Of a DNA stretch of 64,000 bases, positions 47,979-60,290 are shown in pieces (within the stretch, counting starts at the first letter, position 1; the number at the start of each line of letters is the position of its first letter). A program made the position numbers and the translations under genes. Below the pieces are notes generated by a model that saw only the letters and a program-made list of their open reading frames with translations, was not told the origin of the DNA and made no database searches. The DNA is from Amblyomma americanum (taxonomy: Eukaryota > Arthropoda > Arachnida > Ixodida > Ixodidae), in contig NC_135504.1 in NCBI RefSeq assembly GCF_052857255.1, positions 147,090,121 through 147,154,120 of the forward strand. The letters run 5' to 3'.

Positions 47979-50157
47979 GGTCTAAAACAGCTTGTTTCGT
48001 TGTATTAAGCACGAATACATGCTTTTAGCGCAGTTATAAGAGAAAAAGTTCTGACGCGTATTAGAGGAACACTTGTAAAACCGATGTGTTGTGATTTAGC
48101 TCATCTCGGTCTAAAACAGCTTGTTTCGTTGTATTAAGCACGAATACATGCTTTTCGCGCAGTTATAAGAGAAAACGTTTTGACGCGTATCACATGGACA
48201 CTTGTAAAACCGATGTGTTCAGATCTAGCTCGTTTTGGTCTAAAACAGCTTGTTTCGTTGTATTAATCAAGAATACATGCTTTTCGCGCAGTTATAAGAG
48301 AAAAAGTTTTGACGCGTTTCACGGGGACACTTGTAAAACCGATGTGTTCAGATTTAGCTCGCTTCGGTCTAAAACAGCTTGTTTCGTTGTATTAAGCACG
48401 AATACATGCTTTTCGCGCAGTTATAAGAGAAAAAGTTTTGACGCGTATCACATGGACACTTGTAAAACCGATGTGTTCAGATCTAGCTCGTTTTGGTCTA
48501 AAACAGCTTGCTTCGTTGTATTAAGCACGAATACATGCTTTTCGCGCAGTTATAAGAGAAAAAGTTTTGACGCGTATAACATGAACACTTGTAAAACCGA
48601 TGTGTTCAGATCTAGCTCGTTTTGGTCTAAAACAGCTTGTTTCGTTGTATTAAGCACGAATACATGCTTTTCGCGCAGTTATAAGAGAAAAAGTTTTGAC
48701 GCGTATCACAGGAACACTTGTAAAACCGATGTGTTGTGATTTAGCTCATCTCGGTCTAAAACAGCTTGCTTCGTTGTATTAAGCAAGAATACATGCTCTT
48801 CGCGCAGTTATAAGAAAAAAAGTTTTGACGCGTATAACATGGACACTTGTAAAACCGATGTGTTCAGGTCTAGCTCGTTTTGGTATAAAACAGCTTGTTT
48901 CGTTGTATTAATCAAGAATACATGCTTTACGCGCAGTTATAAGAGAAAAAGTTTTGACGCGTTTCACAGGGACACTTGTAAAACCGATGTGTTCAGATTT
49001 AGCTCGCTTCGGTCTAAAACAACTTGTTTCGTTGTATTAAGCACGAATACATGCTTTTCGCGCAGTTATAAGAGAAGTTTTGACGCTTATCACGTGGATA
49101 CTTGTAAAACCGATGTGTTTAGATATAGCTCATTTTGGTATAAAATCGCTTGTTGCGTTGTTTTAAGCAAGAATACGTGCTTTTCGCGTAGTTATAGAAG
49201 AAAAAGTTTTGACGCGTATTGGACTTGTAAAACCGATGTGATCAGATTTAGCTCATCTCGGTCTAAAACAGCTTGTTTCGTTGTATTAAGCAAGAATACA
49301 TGCTTTTCGCGCAGTTATAAGAGAAAAAGTTTTGACGCGTATCAGAGGAAGACTTGTAAAACCGATGTGTTGTGATTTAGCTCGTTTCGGTCTAAAACAG
49401 CTTGTTTCGTTGTATTAAGCACGCATACATGCTTTTCGCGCAGTTATAAGAGAAAAAGTTTTGACGCGTGCCACAGGGACACTTGTAAAACCGGTGTTTA
49501 GATTTGCCTCGTTTCGGACTAAAACAGCTTGCTTCGTTGTATTAAGCACGAATACATGCTTTTCGCGCAGTTATAAGAGAAAAAGTTTTGACGCGTGCCA
49601 CAGGGACACTTGTAAAACCGGTGTTCAGATTTACCTCGTTTCGGACTAAAACAGCTTGTTTCGTTGGATTAAGCACGAATACATGCTTTTCGCGCAGTTA
49701 TAAGAGAAAAAAGTTTTGACGCGATTCACATGGACACATTTAAAACCGATGTTTTCAGATTTAGCTCGTTTCGGTCTAAAACAGCTTGTTTCGTTGTATT
49801 AAGCAAGAATACATGCTTTTCGCACAGTTATAAGACAAAAAGATTTGACGCGTTTCACAGGGACACTTGTAAAACCGATGTGTTCAGATTTAGCTCGTTT
49901 CGGTCTAAAACAACTTGTTTCGTTGTATTAAGCACGAATACATGCTTTTCGCGCAGTTATAAGAGAAAAAGTTTTGACGCGTGTCACAGGGACACTTGTA
50001 AAACCGATGTGTTTAGATATAGCTCGTTTTGGTATAAAACAGCTTGCTTCGTTGTTTTAAACAAGAATACGTGCTTTTCGCGTAGTTATAGAAGAAAAAG
50101 TTCTGACGCGTATTAGAGGGACTTGTAAAACCGATGTGTTCAGATTTTGCTCATCTC
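47979..50157 (+). repeat. 17-monomer HOR (2,179 bp), unit 1
   Basis: This begins in the 3,718-bp register (48,194 matches 44,476) and leaves it near 49,550, then repeats at 2,179 bp. 2,179 equals 3,718 minus 1,539, so this unit is the 29-mer with one 12-monomer part removed. That is what a single unequal exchange between the two 12-monomer parts would give. TTTGCCTCG near 49,503 is a new variant shared with the next unit. Confidence 0.88.
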
Positions 50158-52336
50158 GGTCTAAAACAGCTTGTTTCGTTGTATTAAGCACGAATACATG
50201 CTTTTAGCGCAGTTATAAGAGAAAAAGTTCTGACGCGTATTAGAGGAACACTTGTAAAACCGATGTGTTGTGATTTAGCTCATCTCGGTCTAAAACAGCT
50301 TGTTTCGTTGTATTAAGCACGAATACATGCTTTTCGCGCAGTTATAAGAGAAAACGTTTTGACGCGTATCACATGGACACTTGTAAAACCGATGTGTTCA
50401 GATCTAGCTCGTTTTGGTCTAAAACAGCTTGTTTCGTTGTATTAATCAAGAATACATGCTTTTCGCGCAGTTATAAGAGAAAAAGTTTTGACGCGTTTCA
50501 CGGGGACACTTGTAAAACCGATGTGTTCAGATTTAGCTCGCTTCGGTCTAAAACAGCTTGTTTCGTTGTATTAAGCACGAATACATGCTTTTCGCGCAGT
50601 TATAAGAGAAAAAGTTTTGACGCGTATCACATGGACACTTGTAAAACCGATGTGTTCAGATCTAGCTCGTTTTGGTCTAAAACAGCTTGCTTCGTTGTAT
50701 TAAGCACGAATACATGCTTTTCGCGCAGTTATAAGAGAAAAAGTTTTGACGCGTATAACATGAACACTTGTAAAACCGATGTGTTCAGATCTAGCTCGTT
50801 TTGGTCTAAAACAGCTTGTTTCGTTGTATTAAGCACGAATACATGCTTTTCGCGCAGTTATAAGAGAAAAAGTTTTGACGCGTATCACAGGAACACTTGT
50901 AAAACCGATGTGTTGTGATTTAGCTCATCTCGGTCTAAAACAGCTTGCTTCGTTGTATTAAGCAAGAATACATGCTCTTCGCGCAGTTATAAGAAAAAAA
51001 GTTTTGACGCGTATAACATGGACACTTGTAAAACCGATGTGTTCAGGTCTAGCTCGTTTTGGTATAAAACAGCTTGTTTCGTTGTATTAATCAAGAATAC
51101 ATGCTTTACGCGCAGTTATAAGAGAAAAAGTTTTGACGCGTTTCACAGGGACACTTGTAAAACCGATGTGTTCAGATTTAGCTCGCTTCGGTCTAAAACA
51201 ACTTGTTTCGTTGTATTAAGCACGAATACATGCTTTTCGCGCAGTTATAAGAGAAGTTTTGACGCTTATCACGTGGATACTTGTAAAACCGATGTGTTTA
51301 GATATAGCTCATTTTGGTATAAAATCGCTTGTTGCGTTGTTTTAAGCAAGAATACGTGCTTTTCGCGTAGTTATAGAAGAAAAAGTTTTGACGCGTATTG
51401 GACTTGTAAAACCGATGTGATCAGATTTAGCTCATCTCGGTCTAAAACAGCTTGTTTCGTTGTATTAAGCAAGAATACATGCTTTTCGCGCAGTTATAAG
51501 AGAAAAAGTTTTGACGCGTATCAGAGGAAGACTTGTAAAACCGATGTGTTGTGATTTAGCTCGTTTCGGTCTAAAACAGCTTGTTTCGTTGTATTAAGCA
51601 CGCATACATGCTTTTCGCGCAGTTATAAGAGAAAAAGTTTTGACGCGTGCCACAGGGACACTTGTAAAACCGGTGTTTAGATTTGCCTCGTTTCGGACTA
51701 AAACAGCTTGCTTCGTTGTATTAAGCACGAATACATGCTTTTCGCGCAGTTATAAGAGAAAAAGTTTTGACGCGTGCCACAGGGACACTTGTAAAACCGG
51801 TGTTCAGATTTACCTCGTTTCGGACTAAAACAGCTTGTTTCGTTGGATTAAGCACGAATACATGCTTTTCGCGCAGTTATAAGAGAAAAAAGTTTTGACG
51901 CGATTCACATGGACACATTTAAAACCGATGTTTTCAGATTTAGCTCGTTTCGGTCTAAAACAGCTTGTTTCGTTGTATTAAGCAAGAATACAATGCTTTT
52001 CGCACAGTTATAAGAGAAAAAGATTTGACGCGTTTCACAGGGACACTTGTAAAACCGATGTGTTCAGATTTAGCTCGTTTCGGTCTAAAACAACTTGTTT
52101 CGTTGTATTAAGCACGAATACATGCTTTTCGCGCAGTTATAAGAGAAAAAGTTTTGACGCGTGTCACAGGGACACTTGTAAAACCGATGTGTTTAGATAT
52201 AGCTCGTTTTGGTATAAAACAGCTTGCTTCGTTGTTTTAAACAAGAATACGTGCTTTTCGCGTAGTTATAGAAGAAAAAGTTCTGACGCGTATTAGAGGG
52301 ACTTGTAAAACCGATGTGTTCAGATTTTGCTCATCT
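50158..52336 (+). repeat. 17-monomer HOR (2,179 bp), unit 2
   Basis: Exact-register copy of the preceding unit: 48,194, 48,839, 49,461 and 47,551 recur at 50,373, 51,018, 51,640 and 49,730. A 1-bp insertion giving GAATACAATGC at about 51,987-51,997 is new here and is then inherited at 56.09 and 59.04 kb. Confidence 0.87.
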
Positions 52337-55300
52337 CGGTCTAAAACAGCTTGTTTCGTTGTATTAAGCACGAATACATGCTTTTAGCGCAGTTATAAGA
52401 GAAAAAGTTCTGACGCGTATTAGAGGAACACTTGTAAAACCGATGTGTTGTGATTTAGCTCATCTCGGTCTAAAACAGCTTGTTTCGTTGTATTAAGCAC
52501 GAATACATGCTTTTCGCGCAGTTATAAGAGAAAACGTTTTGACGCGTATCACATGGACACTTGTAAAAACGATGTGTTCAGATCTAGCTCGTTTTGGTCT
52601 AAAACAGCTTGTTTCGTTGTATTAATCAAGAATACATGCTTTTCGCGCAGTTATAAGAGAAAAAGTTTTGACGCGTTTCACAGGGACACTTGTAAAACCG
52701 ATGTGTTCAGATTTAGCTCGCTTCGGTCTAAAACAGCTTGTTTCGTTGTATTAAGCACGAATACATGCTTTTCGCGCAGTTATAAGAGAAAAAGTTTTGA
52801 CGCGTATAACATGAACACTTGTAAAACCGATGTGTTCAGATCTAGCTCGTTTTGGTCTAAAACAGCTTGTTTCGTTGTATTAAGCACGAATACATGCTTT
52901 TCGCGCAGTTATAAGAGAAAAAGTTTTGACGCGTATCACAGGAACACTTGTAAAACCGATGTGTTGTGATTTAGCTCATCTCGGTCTAAAACAGCTTGCT
53001 TCGTTGTATTAAGCAAGAATACATGCTCTTCGCGCAGTTATAAGAAAAAAAGTTTTGACGCGTATAACATGGACACTTGTAAAACCGATGTGTTCAGATC
53101 TAGCTCGTTTTGGTCTAAAACAGCTTGTTTCGTTGTATTAATCAAGAATACATGCTTTACGCGCAGTTATAAGAGAAAAAGTTTTGACGCGTTTCACAGG
53201 GACACTTGTAAAACCGATGTGTTCAGATTTAGCTCGCTTCGGTCTAAAACAACTTGTTTCGTTGTATTAAGCACGAATACATGCTTTTCGCGCAGTTATA
53301 AGAGAAAAGTTTTGACGCTTATCACGTGGATACTTGTAAAACCGATGTGTTTAGATATAGCTCATTTTGGTATAAAACCGCTTGTTTCGTTGTTTTAAGC
53401 AAGAATACGTGCTTTTCGCGTAGTTATAGAAGAAAAAGTTTTGACGCGTATTGGACTTGTAAAACCGATGTGTTCAGATTTAGCTCCTTTCGGTCTAAAA
53501 CAGCTTGTTTCTTTGTATTAAGCACGAATACGTGCGTTTTCGCGCAGTTATAAGAGAAAAAGTTTTGACGCGTGTCACAGAGACACTTGTAGAACCGATG
53601 TATTCAGATCTAGCTCGTTTTGGTCTAAAACAGCTTGCTTCGTTGTATTAAGCACGAATACATGCTTTTCGCGCAGTTATAAGAGAAAAAGTTTTGACGC
53701 GTATAACATGAACACTTGTAAAACCGATGTGTTCAGATCTAGCTCGTTTTGGTCTAAAACAGCTTGTTTCGTTGTATTAAGCACGAATACATGCTTTTCG
53801 CGCAGTTATAAGAGAAAAAGTTTTGACGCGTATCAGAGGAACGCTTGTAAAACCGATGTGTTGTGATTTAGCTCATCTCGGTCTAAAACAGCTTGCTTCG
53901 TTGTATTAAGCAAGAATACATGCTCTTCGCGCAGTTATAAGAAAAAAAGTTTTGACGCGTATAACATGGACACTTGTAAAACCGATGTGTTCAGGTCTAG
54001 CTCGTTTTGGTATAAAACAGCTTGTTTCGTTGTATTAATCAAGAATACATGCTTTACGCGCAGTTATAAGAGAAAAAGTTTTGACGCGTTTCACAGGGAC
54101 ACTTGTAAAACCGATGTGTTCAGATTTAGCTCGCTTCGGTCTAAAACAACTTGTTTCGTTGTATTAAGCACGAATACATGCTTTTCGCGCAGTTATAAGA
54201 GAAGTTTTGACGCTTATCACGTGGATACTTGTAAAACCGATGTGTTTAGATATAGCTCATTTTGGTATAAAATCGCTTGTTGCGTTGTTTTAAGCAAGAA
54301 TACGTGCTTTTCGCGTAGTTATAGAAGAAAAAGTTTTGACGCGTATTGGACTTGTAAAACCGATGTGATCAGATTTAGCTCATCTCGGTCTAAAACAGCT
54401 TGTTTCGTTGTATTAAGCACGAATACATGCTTTTAGCGCAGTTATAAGAGAAAAAGTTCTGACGCGTATTAGAGGAACACTTGTAAAACCGATGTGTTGT
54501 GATTTAGCTCATCTCGGTCTAAAACAGCTTGTTTCGTTGTATTAAGCACGAATACATGCTTTTCGCGCAGTTATAAGAGAAAACGTTTTGACGCGTATCA
54601 CATGGACACTTGTAAAACCGATGTGTTCAGATCTAGCTCGTTTTGGTCTAAAACAGCTTGTTTCGTTGTATTAATCAAGAATACATGCTTTTCGCGCAGT
54701 TATAAGAGAAAAAGTTTTGACGCGTTTCACGGGGACACTTGTAAAACCGATGTGTTCAGATTTAGCTCGCTTCGGTCTAAAACAGCTTGTTTCGTTGTAT
54801 TAAGCACGAATACATGCTTTTCGCGCAGTTATAAGAGAAAAAGTTTTGACGCGTATCACATGGACACTTGTAAAACCGATGTGTTCAGATCTAGCTCGTT
54901 TTGGTCTAAAACAGCTTGCTTCGTTGTATTAAGCACGAATACATGCTTTTCGCGCAGTTATAAGAGAAAAAGTTTTGACGCGTATAACATGAACACTTGT
55001 AAAACCGATGTGTTCAGATCTAGCTCGTTTTGGTCTAAAACAGCTTGTTTCGTTGTATTAAGCACGAATACATGCTTTTCGCGCAGTTATAAGAGAAAAA
55101 GTTTTGACGCGTATCACAGGAACACTTGTAAAACCGATGTGTTGTGATTTAGCTCATCTCGGTCTAAAACAGCTTGCTTCGTTGTATTAAGCAAGAATAC
55201 ATGCTCTTCGCGCAGTTATAAGAAAAAAAGTTTTGACGCGTATAACATGGACACTTGTAAAACCGATGTGTTCAGGTCTAGCTCGTTTTGGTATAAAACA

Positions 55301-55782
55301 GCTTGTTTCGTTGTATTAATCAAGAATACATGCTTTACGCGCAGTTATAAGAGAAAAAGTTTTGACGCGTTTCACAGGGACACTTGTAAAACCGATGTGT
55401 TCAGATTTAGCTCGCTTCGGTCTAAAACAACTTGTTTCGTTGTATTAAGCACGAATACATGCTTTTCGCGCAGTTATAAGAGAAGTTTTGACGCTTATCA
55501 CGTGGATACTTGTAAAACCGATGTGTTTAGATATAGCTCATTTTGGTATAAAATCGCTTGTTGCGTTGTTTTAAGCAAGAATACGTGCTTTTCGCGTAGT
55601 TATAGAAGAAAAAGTTTTGACGCGTATTGGACTTGTAAAACCGATGTGATCAGATTTAGCTCATCTCGGTCTAAAACAGCTTGTTTCGTTGTATTAAGCA
55701 AGAATACATGCTTTTCGCGCAGTTATAAGAGAAAAAGTTTTGACGCGTATCAGAGGAAGACTTGTAAAACCGATGTGTTGTG
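51681..55782 (+). repeat. 32-monomer HOR (4,102 bp), unit 1
   Basis: Markers at 52,060, 52,553, 53,069, 53,326 and 53,966 recur 4,102 bp downstream. The unit includes GAGACACTTGTAGAACCG near 53,579-53,596, TAGCTCCTTTCGG near 53,480 and ATACGTGCGTTTTCGCG near 53,528. These three linked variants are found only at 53.5, 57.6 and 60.5-60.8 kb. Confidence 0.86.
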
Positions 55783-55800
55783 ATTTGCCTCGTTTCGGAC
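55770..55800 (+). other. Chimeric c/f monomer: exchange junction
   Basis: A type c start (GTGTTGTGATTT) passes directly into a type f body (GCCTCGTTTCGGAC). Elsewhere c continues TAGCTC and f begins ACCGGTGTTTAGATTT. The shared GATTT is the likely crossover or conversion point, and it coincides with the start of the second 4,102-bp unit. Confidence 0.82.
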
Positions 55801-58521
55801 TAAAACAGCTTGCTTCGTTGTATTAAGCACGAATACATGCTTTTCGCGCAGTTATAAGAGAAAAAGTTTTGACGCGTGCCACAGGGACACTTGTAAAACC
55901 GGTGTTCAGATTTACCTCGTTTCGGACTAAAACAGCTTGTTTCGTTGGATTAAGCACGAATACATGCTTTTCGCGCAGTTATAAGAGAAAAAAGTTTTGA
56001 CGCGATTCACATGGACACATTTAAAACCGATGTTTTCAGATTTAGCTCGTTTCGGTCTAAAACAGCTTGTTTCGTTGTATTAAGCAAGAATACAATGCTT
56101 TTCGCACAGTTATAAGAGAAAAAGATTTGACGCGTTTCACAGGGACACTTGTAAAACCGATGTGTTCAGATTTAGCTCGTTTCGGTCTAAAACAACTTGT
56201 TTCGTTGTATTAAGCACGAATACATGCTTTTCGCGCAGTTATAAGAGAAAAAGTTTTGACGCGTGTCACAGGGACACTTGTAAAACCGATGTGTTTAGAT
56301 ATAGCTCGTTTTGGTATAAAACAGCTTGCTTCGTTGTTTTAAACAAGAATACGTGCTTTTCGCGTAGTTATAGAAGAAAAAGTTCTGACGCGTATTAGAG
56401 GGACTTGTAAAACCGATGTGTTCAGATTTTGCTCATCTCGGTCTAAAACAGCTTGTTTCGTTGTATTAAGCACGAATACATGCTTTTAGCGCAGTTATAA
56501 GAGAAAAAGTTCTGACGCGTATTAGAGGAACACTTGTAAAACCGATGTGTTGTGATTTAGCTCATCTCGGTCTAAAACAGCTTGTTTCGTTGTATTAAGC
56601 ACGAATACATGCTTTTCGCGCAGTTATAAGAGAAAACGTTTTGACGCGTATCACATGGACACTTGTAAAACCGATGTGTTCAGATCTAGCTCGTTTTGGT
56701 CTAAAACAGCTTGTTTCGTTGTATTAATCAAGAATACATGCTTTTCGCGCAGTTATAAGAGAAAAAGTTTTGACGCGTTTCACAGGGACACTTGTAAAAC
56801 CGATGTGTTCAGATTTAGCTCGCTTCGGTCTAAAACAGCTTGTTTCGTTGTATTAAGCACGAATACATGCTTTTCGCGCAGTTATAAGAGAAAAAGTTTT
56901 GACGCGTATAACATGAACACTTGTAAAACCGATGTGTTCAGATCTAGCTCGTTTTGGTCTAAAACAGCTTGTTTTGTTGTATTAAGCACGAATACATGCT
57001 TTTCGCGCAGTTATAAGAGAAAAAGTTTTGACGCGTATCACAGGAACACTTGTAAAACCGATGTGTTGTGATTTAGCTCATCTCGGTCTAAAACAGCTTG
57101 CTTCGTTGTATTAAGCAAGAATACATGCTCTTCGCGCAGTTATAAGAAAAAAAGTTTTGACGCGTATAACATGGACACTTGTAAAACCGATGTGTTCAGA
57201 TCTAGCTCGTTTTGGTCTAAAACAGCTTGTTTCGTTGTATTAATCAAGAATACATGCTTTACGCGCAGTTATAAGAGAAAAAGTTTTGACGCGTTTCACA
57301 GGGACACTTGTAAAACCGATGTGTTCAGATTTAGCTCGCTTCCGTCTAAAACAACTTGTTTCGTTGTATTAAGCACGAATACATGCTTTTCGCGCAGTTA
57401 TAAGAGAAAAGTTTTGACGCTTATCACGTGGATACTTGTAAAACCGATGTGTTTAGATATAGCTCATTTTGGTATAAAACCGCTTGTTTCGTTGTTTTAA
57501 GCAAGAATACGTGCTTTTCGCGTAGTTATAGAAGAAAAAGTTTTGACGCGTATTGGACTTGTAAAACCGATGTGTTCAGATTTAGCTCCTTTCGGTCTAA
57601 AACAGCTTGTTTCTTTGTATTAAGCACGAATACGTGCGTTTTCGCGCAGTTATAAGAGAAAAAGTTTTGACGCGTGTCACAGAGACACTTGTAGAACCGA
57701 TGTATTCAGATCTAGCTCGTTTTGGTCTAAAACAGCTTGCTTCGTTGTATTAAGCACGAATACATGCTTTTCGCGCAGTTATAAGAGAAAAAGTTTTGAC
57801 GCGTATAACATGAACACTTGTAAAACCGATGTGTTCAGATCTAGCTCGTTTTGGTCTAAAACAGCTTGTTTCGTTGTATTAAGCACGAATACATGCTTTT
57901 CGCGCAGTTATAAGAGAAAAAGTTTTGACGCGTATCAGAGGAACGCTTGTAAAACCGATGTGTTGTGATTTAGCTCATCTCGGTCTAAAACAGCTTGCTT
58001 CGTTGTATTAAGCAAGAATACATGCTCTTCGCGCAGTTATAAGAAAAAAAGTTTTGACGCGTATAACATGGACACTTGTAAAACCGATGTGTTCAGGTCT
58101 AGCTCGTTTTGGTATAAAACAGCTTGTTTCGTTGTATTAATCAAGAATACATGCTTTACGCGCAGTTATAAGAGAAAAAGTTTTGACGCGTTTCACAGGG
58201 ACACTTGTAAAACCGATGTGTTCAGATTTAGCTCGCTTCGGTCTAAAACAACTTGTTTCGTTGTATTAAGCACGAATACATGCTTTTCGCGCAGTTATAA
58301 GAGAAGTTTTGACGCTTATCACGTGGATACTTGTAAAACCGATGTGTTTAGATATAGCTCATTTTGGTATAAAATCGCTTGTTGCGTTGTTTTAAGCAAG
58401 AATACGTGCTTTTCGCGTAGTTATAGAAGAAAAAGTTTTGACGCGTATTGGACTTGTAAAACCGATGTGATCAGATTTAGCTCATCTCGGTCTAAAACAG
58501 CTTGTTTCGTTGTATTAAGCA
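55783..58521 (+). repeat. 32-monomer HOR, unit 2 (partial)
   Basis: This follows unit 1 for 2.74 kb from the chimeric c/f junction and leaves it at 58,522, where AAGCAAG replaces AAGCACG. Differences from unit 1 include TTGTTTTGTTGT near 56,970 and CGCTTCCGTC near 57,343. The start of unit 1 has a private ACTTGTAAAAACG near 52,560 that is absent here. Confidence 0.85.
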
Positions 58522-60247
58522 AGAATACATGCTTTTCGCGCAGTTATAAGAGAAAAAGTTTTGACGCGTATCAGAGGAAGACTTGTAAAACCGATGTGTT
58601 GTGATTTAGCTCGTTTCGGTCTAAAACAGCTTGTTTCGTTGTATTAAGCACGCATACATGCTTTTCGCGCAGTTATAAGAGAAAAAGTTTTGACGCGTGC
58701 CACAGGGACACTTGTAAAACCGGTGTTTAGATTTACCTCGTTTCGGACTAAAACAGCTTGCTTCGTTGTATTAAGCACGAATACATGCTTTTCGCGCAGT
58801 TATAAGAGAAAAAGTTTTGACGCGTGCCACAGGGACACTTGTAAAACCGGTGTTCAGATTTACCTCGTTTCGGACTAAAACAGCTTGTTTCGTTGGATTA
58901 AGCACGAATACATGCTTTTCGCGCAGTTATAAGAGAAAAAAGTTTTGACGCGATTCACATGGACACATTTAATACCGATGTTTTCAGATTTAGCTCGTTT
59001 CGGTCTAAAACAGCTTGTTTCGTTGTATTAAGCAAGAATACAATGCTTTTCGCACAGTTATAAGAGAAAAAGATTTGACGCGTTTCACAGGGACACTTGT
59101 AAAACCGATGTGTTCAGATTTAGCTCGTTTCGGTCTAAAACAACTTGTTTCGTTGTATTAAGCACGAATACATGCTTTTCGCGCAGTTATAAGAGAAAAA
59201 GTTTTGACGCGTGTCACAGGGACACTTGTAAAACCGATGTGTTTAGATATAGCTCGTTTTGGTATAAAACAGCTTGCTTCGTTGTTTTAAACAAGAATAC
59301 GTGCTTTTCGCGTAGTTATAGAAGAAAAAGTTCTGACGCGTATTAGAGGGACTTGTAAAACCGATGTGTTCAGATTTTGCTCATCTCGGTCTAAAACAGC
59401 TTGTTTCGTTGTATTAAGCACGAATACATGCTTTTAGCGCAGTTATAAGAGAAAAAGTTCTGACGCGTATTAGAGGAACACTTGTAAAACCGATGTGTTG
59501 TGATTTAGCTCATCTCGGTCTAAAACAGCTTGTTTCGTTGTATTAAGCACGAATACATGCTTTTCGCGCAGTTATAAGAGAAAACGTTTTGACGCGTATC
59601 ACATGGACACTTGTAAAACCGATGTCTTCAGATCTAGCTCGTTTTGGTCTAAAACAGCTTGTTTCGTTGTATTAATCAAGAATACATGCTTTTCGCGCAG
59701 TTATAAGAGAAAAAGTTTTGACGCGTTTCACAGGGACACTTGTAAAACCGATGTGTTCAGATTTAGCTCGCTTCGGTCTAAAACAGCTTGTTTCGTTGTA
59801 TTAAGCACGAATACATGCTTTTCGCGCAGTTATAAGAGAAAAAGTTTTGACGCGTATCACATGGACACTTGTAAAACCGATGTGTTCAGATCTAGCTCGT
59901 TTTGGTCTAAAACAGCTTGCTTCGTTGTATTAAGCACGAATACATGCTTTTCGCGCAGTTATAAGAGAAAAAGTTTTGACGCGTATAACATGAACACTTG
60001 TAAAACCGATGTGTTCAGATCTAGCTCGTTTTGGTCTAAAACAGCTTGTTTCGTTGTATTAAGCACGAATACATGCTTTTCGCGCAGTTATAAGAGAAAA
60101 AGTTTTGACGCGTATCACAGGAACACTTGTAAAACCGATGTGTTGTGATTTAGCTCATCTCGGTCTAAAACAGCTTGCTTCGTTGTATTAAGCAAGAATA
60201 CATGCTCTTCGCGCAGTTATAAGAAAAAAAGTTTTGACGCGTATAAC
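58522..60247 (+). repeat. End of the nested HOR domain (2,948-bp register)
   Basis: Markers at 56,162 and 56,655 recur 2,948 bp downstream at 59,110 and 59,603, and 58,690 matches 51,640 at 7,050 (4,102 + 2,948). The match to 55,788-56,908 ends near 59,856, where a monomer absent from that copy is present. ATTTAATACCG near 58,969 and ACCGATGTCTTC near 59,621 are private changes. Confidence 0.82.
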
Positions 60248-60290
60248 ATGGACACTTGTAAAACCGATGTGTTCAGATTTAGCTCGCTTC
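60248..60290 (+). other. Chimeric a/b monomer: single-unit deletion junction
   Basis: The unit starts like the type a member that precedes b-d-e elsewhere (AACATGGACAC) but continues like b (TTTAGCTCGCTTCGG). The intervening boundary has been lost and one monomer is gone relative to 57.2, 53.1 and 61.1 kb. The following A-run unit also has ATAGGAGAAAAG. Confidence 0.75.
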
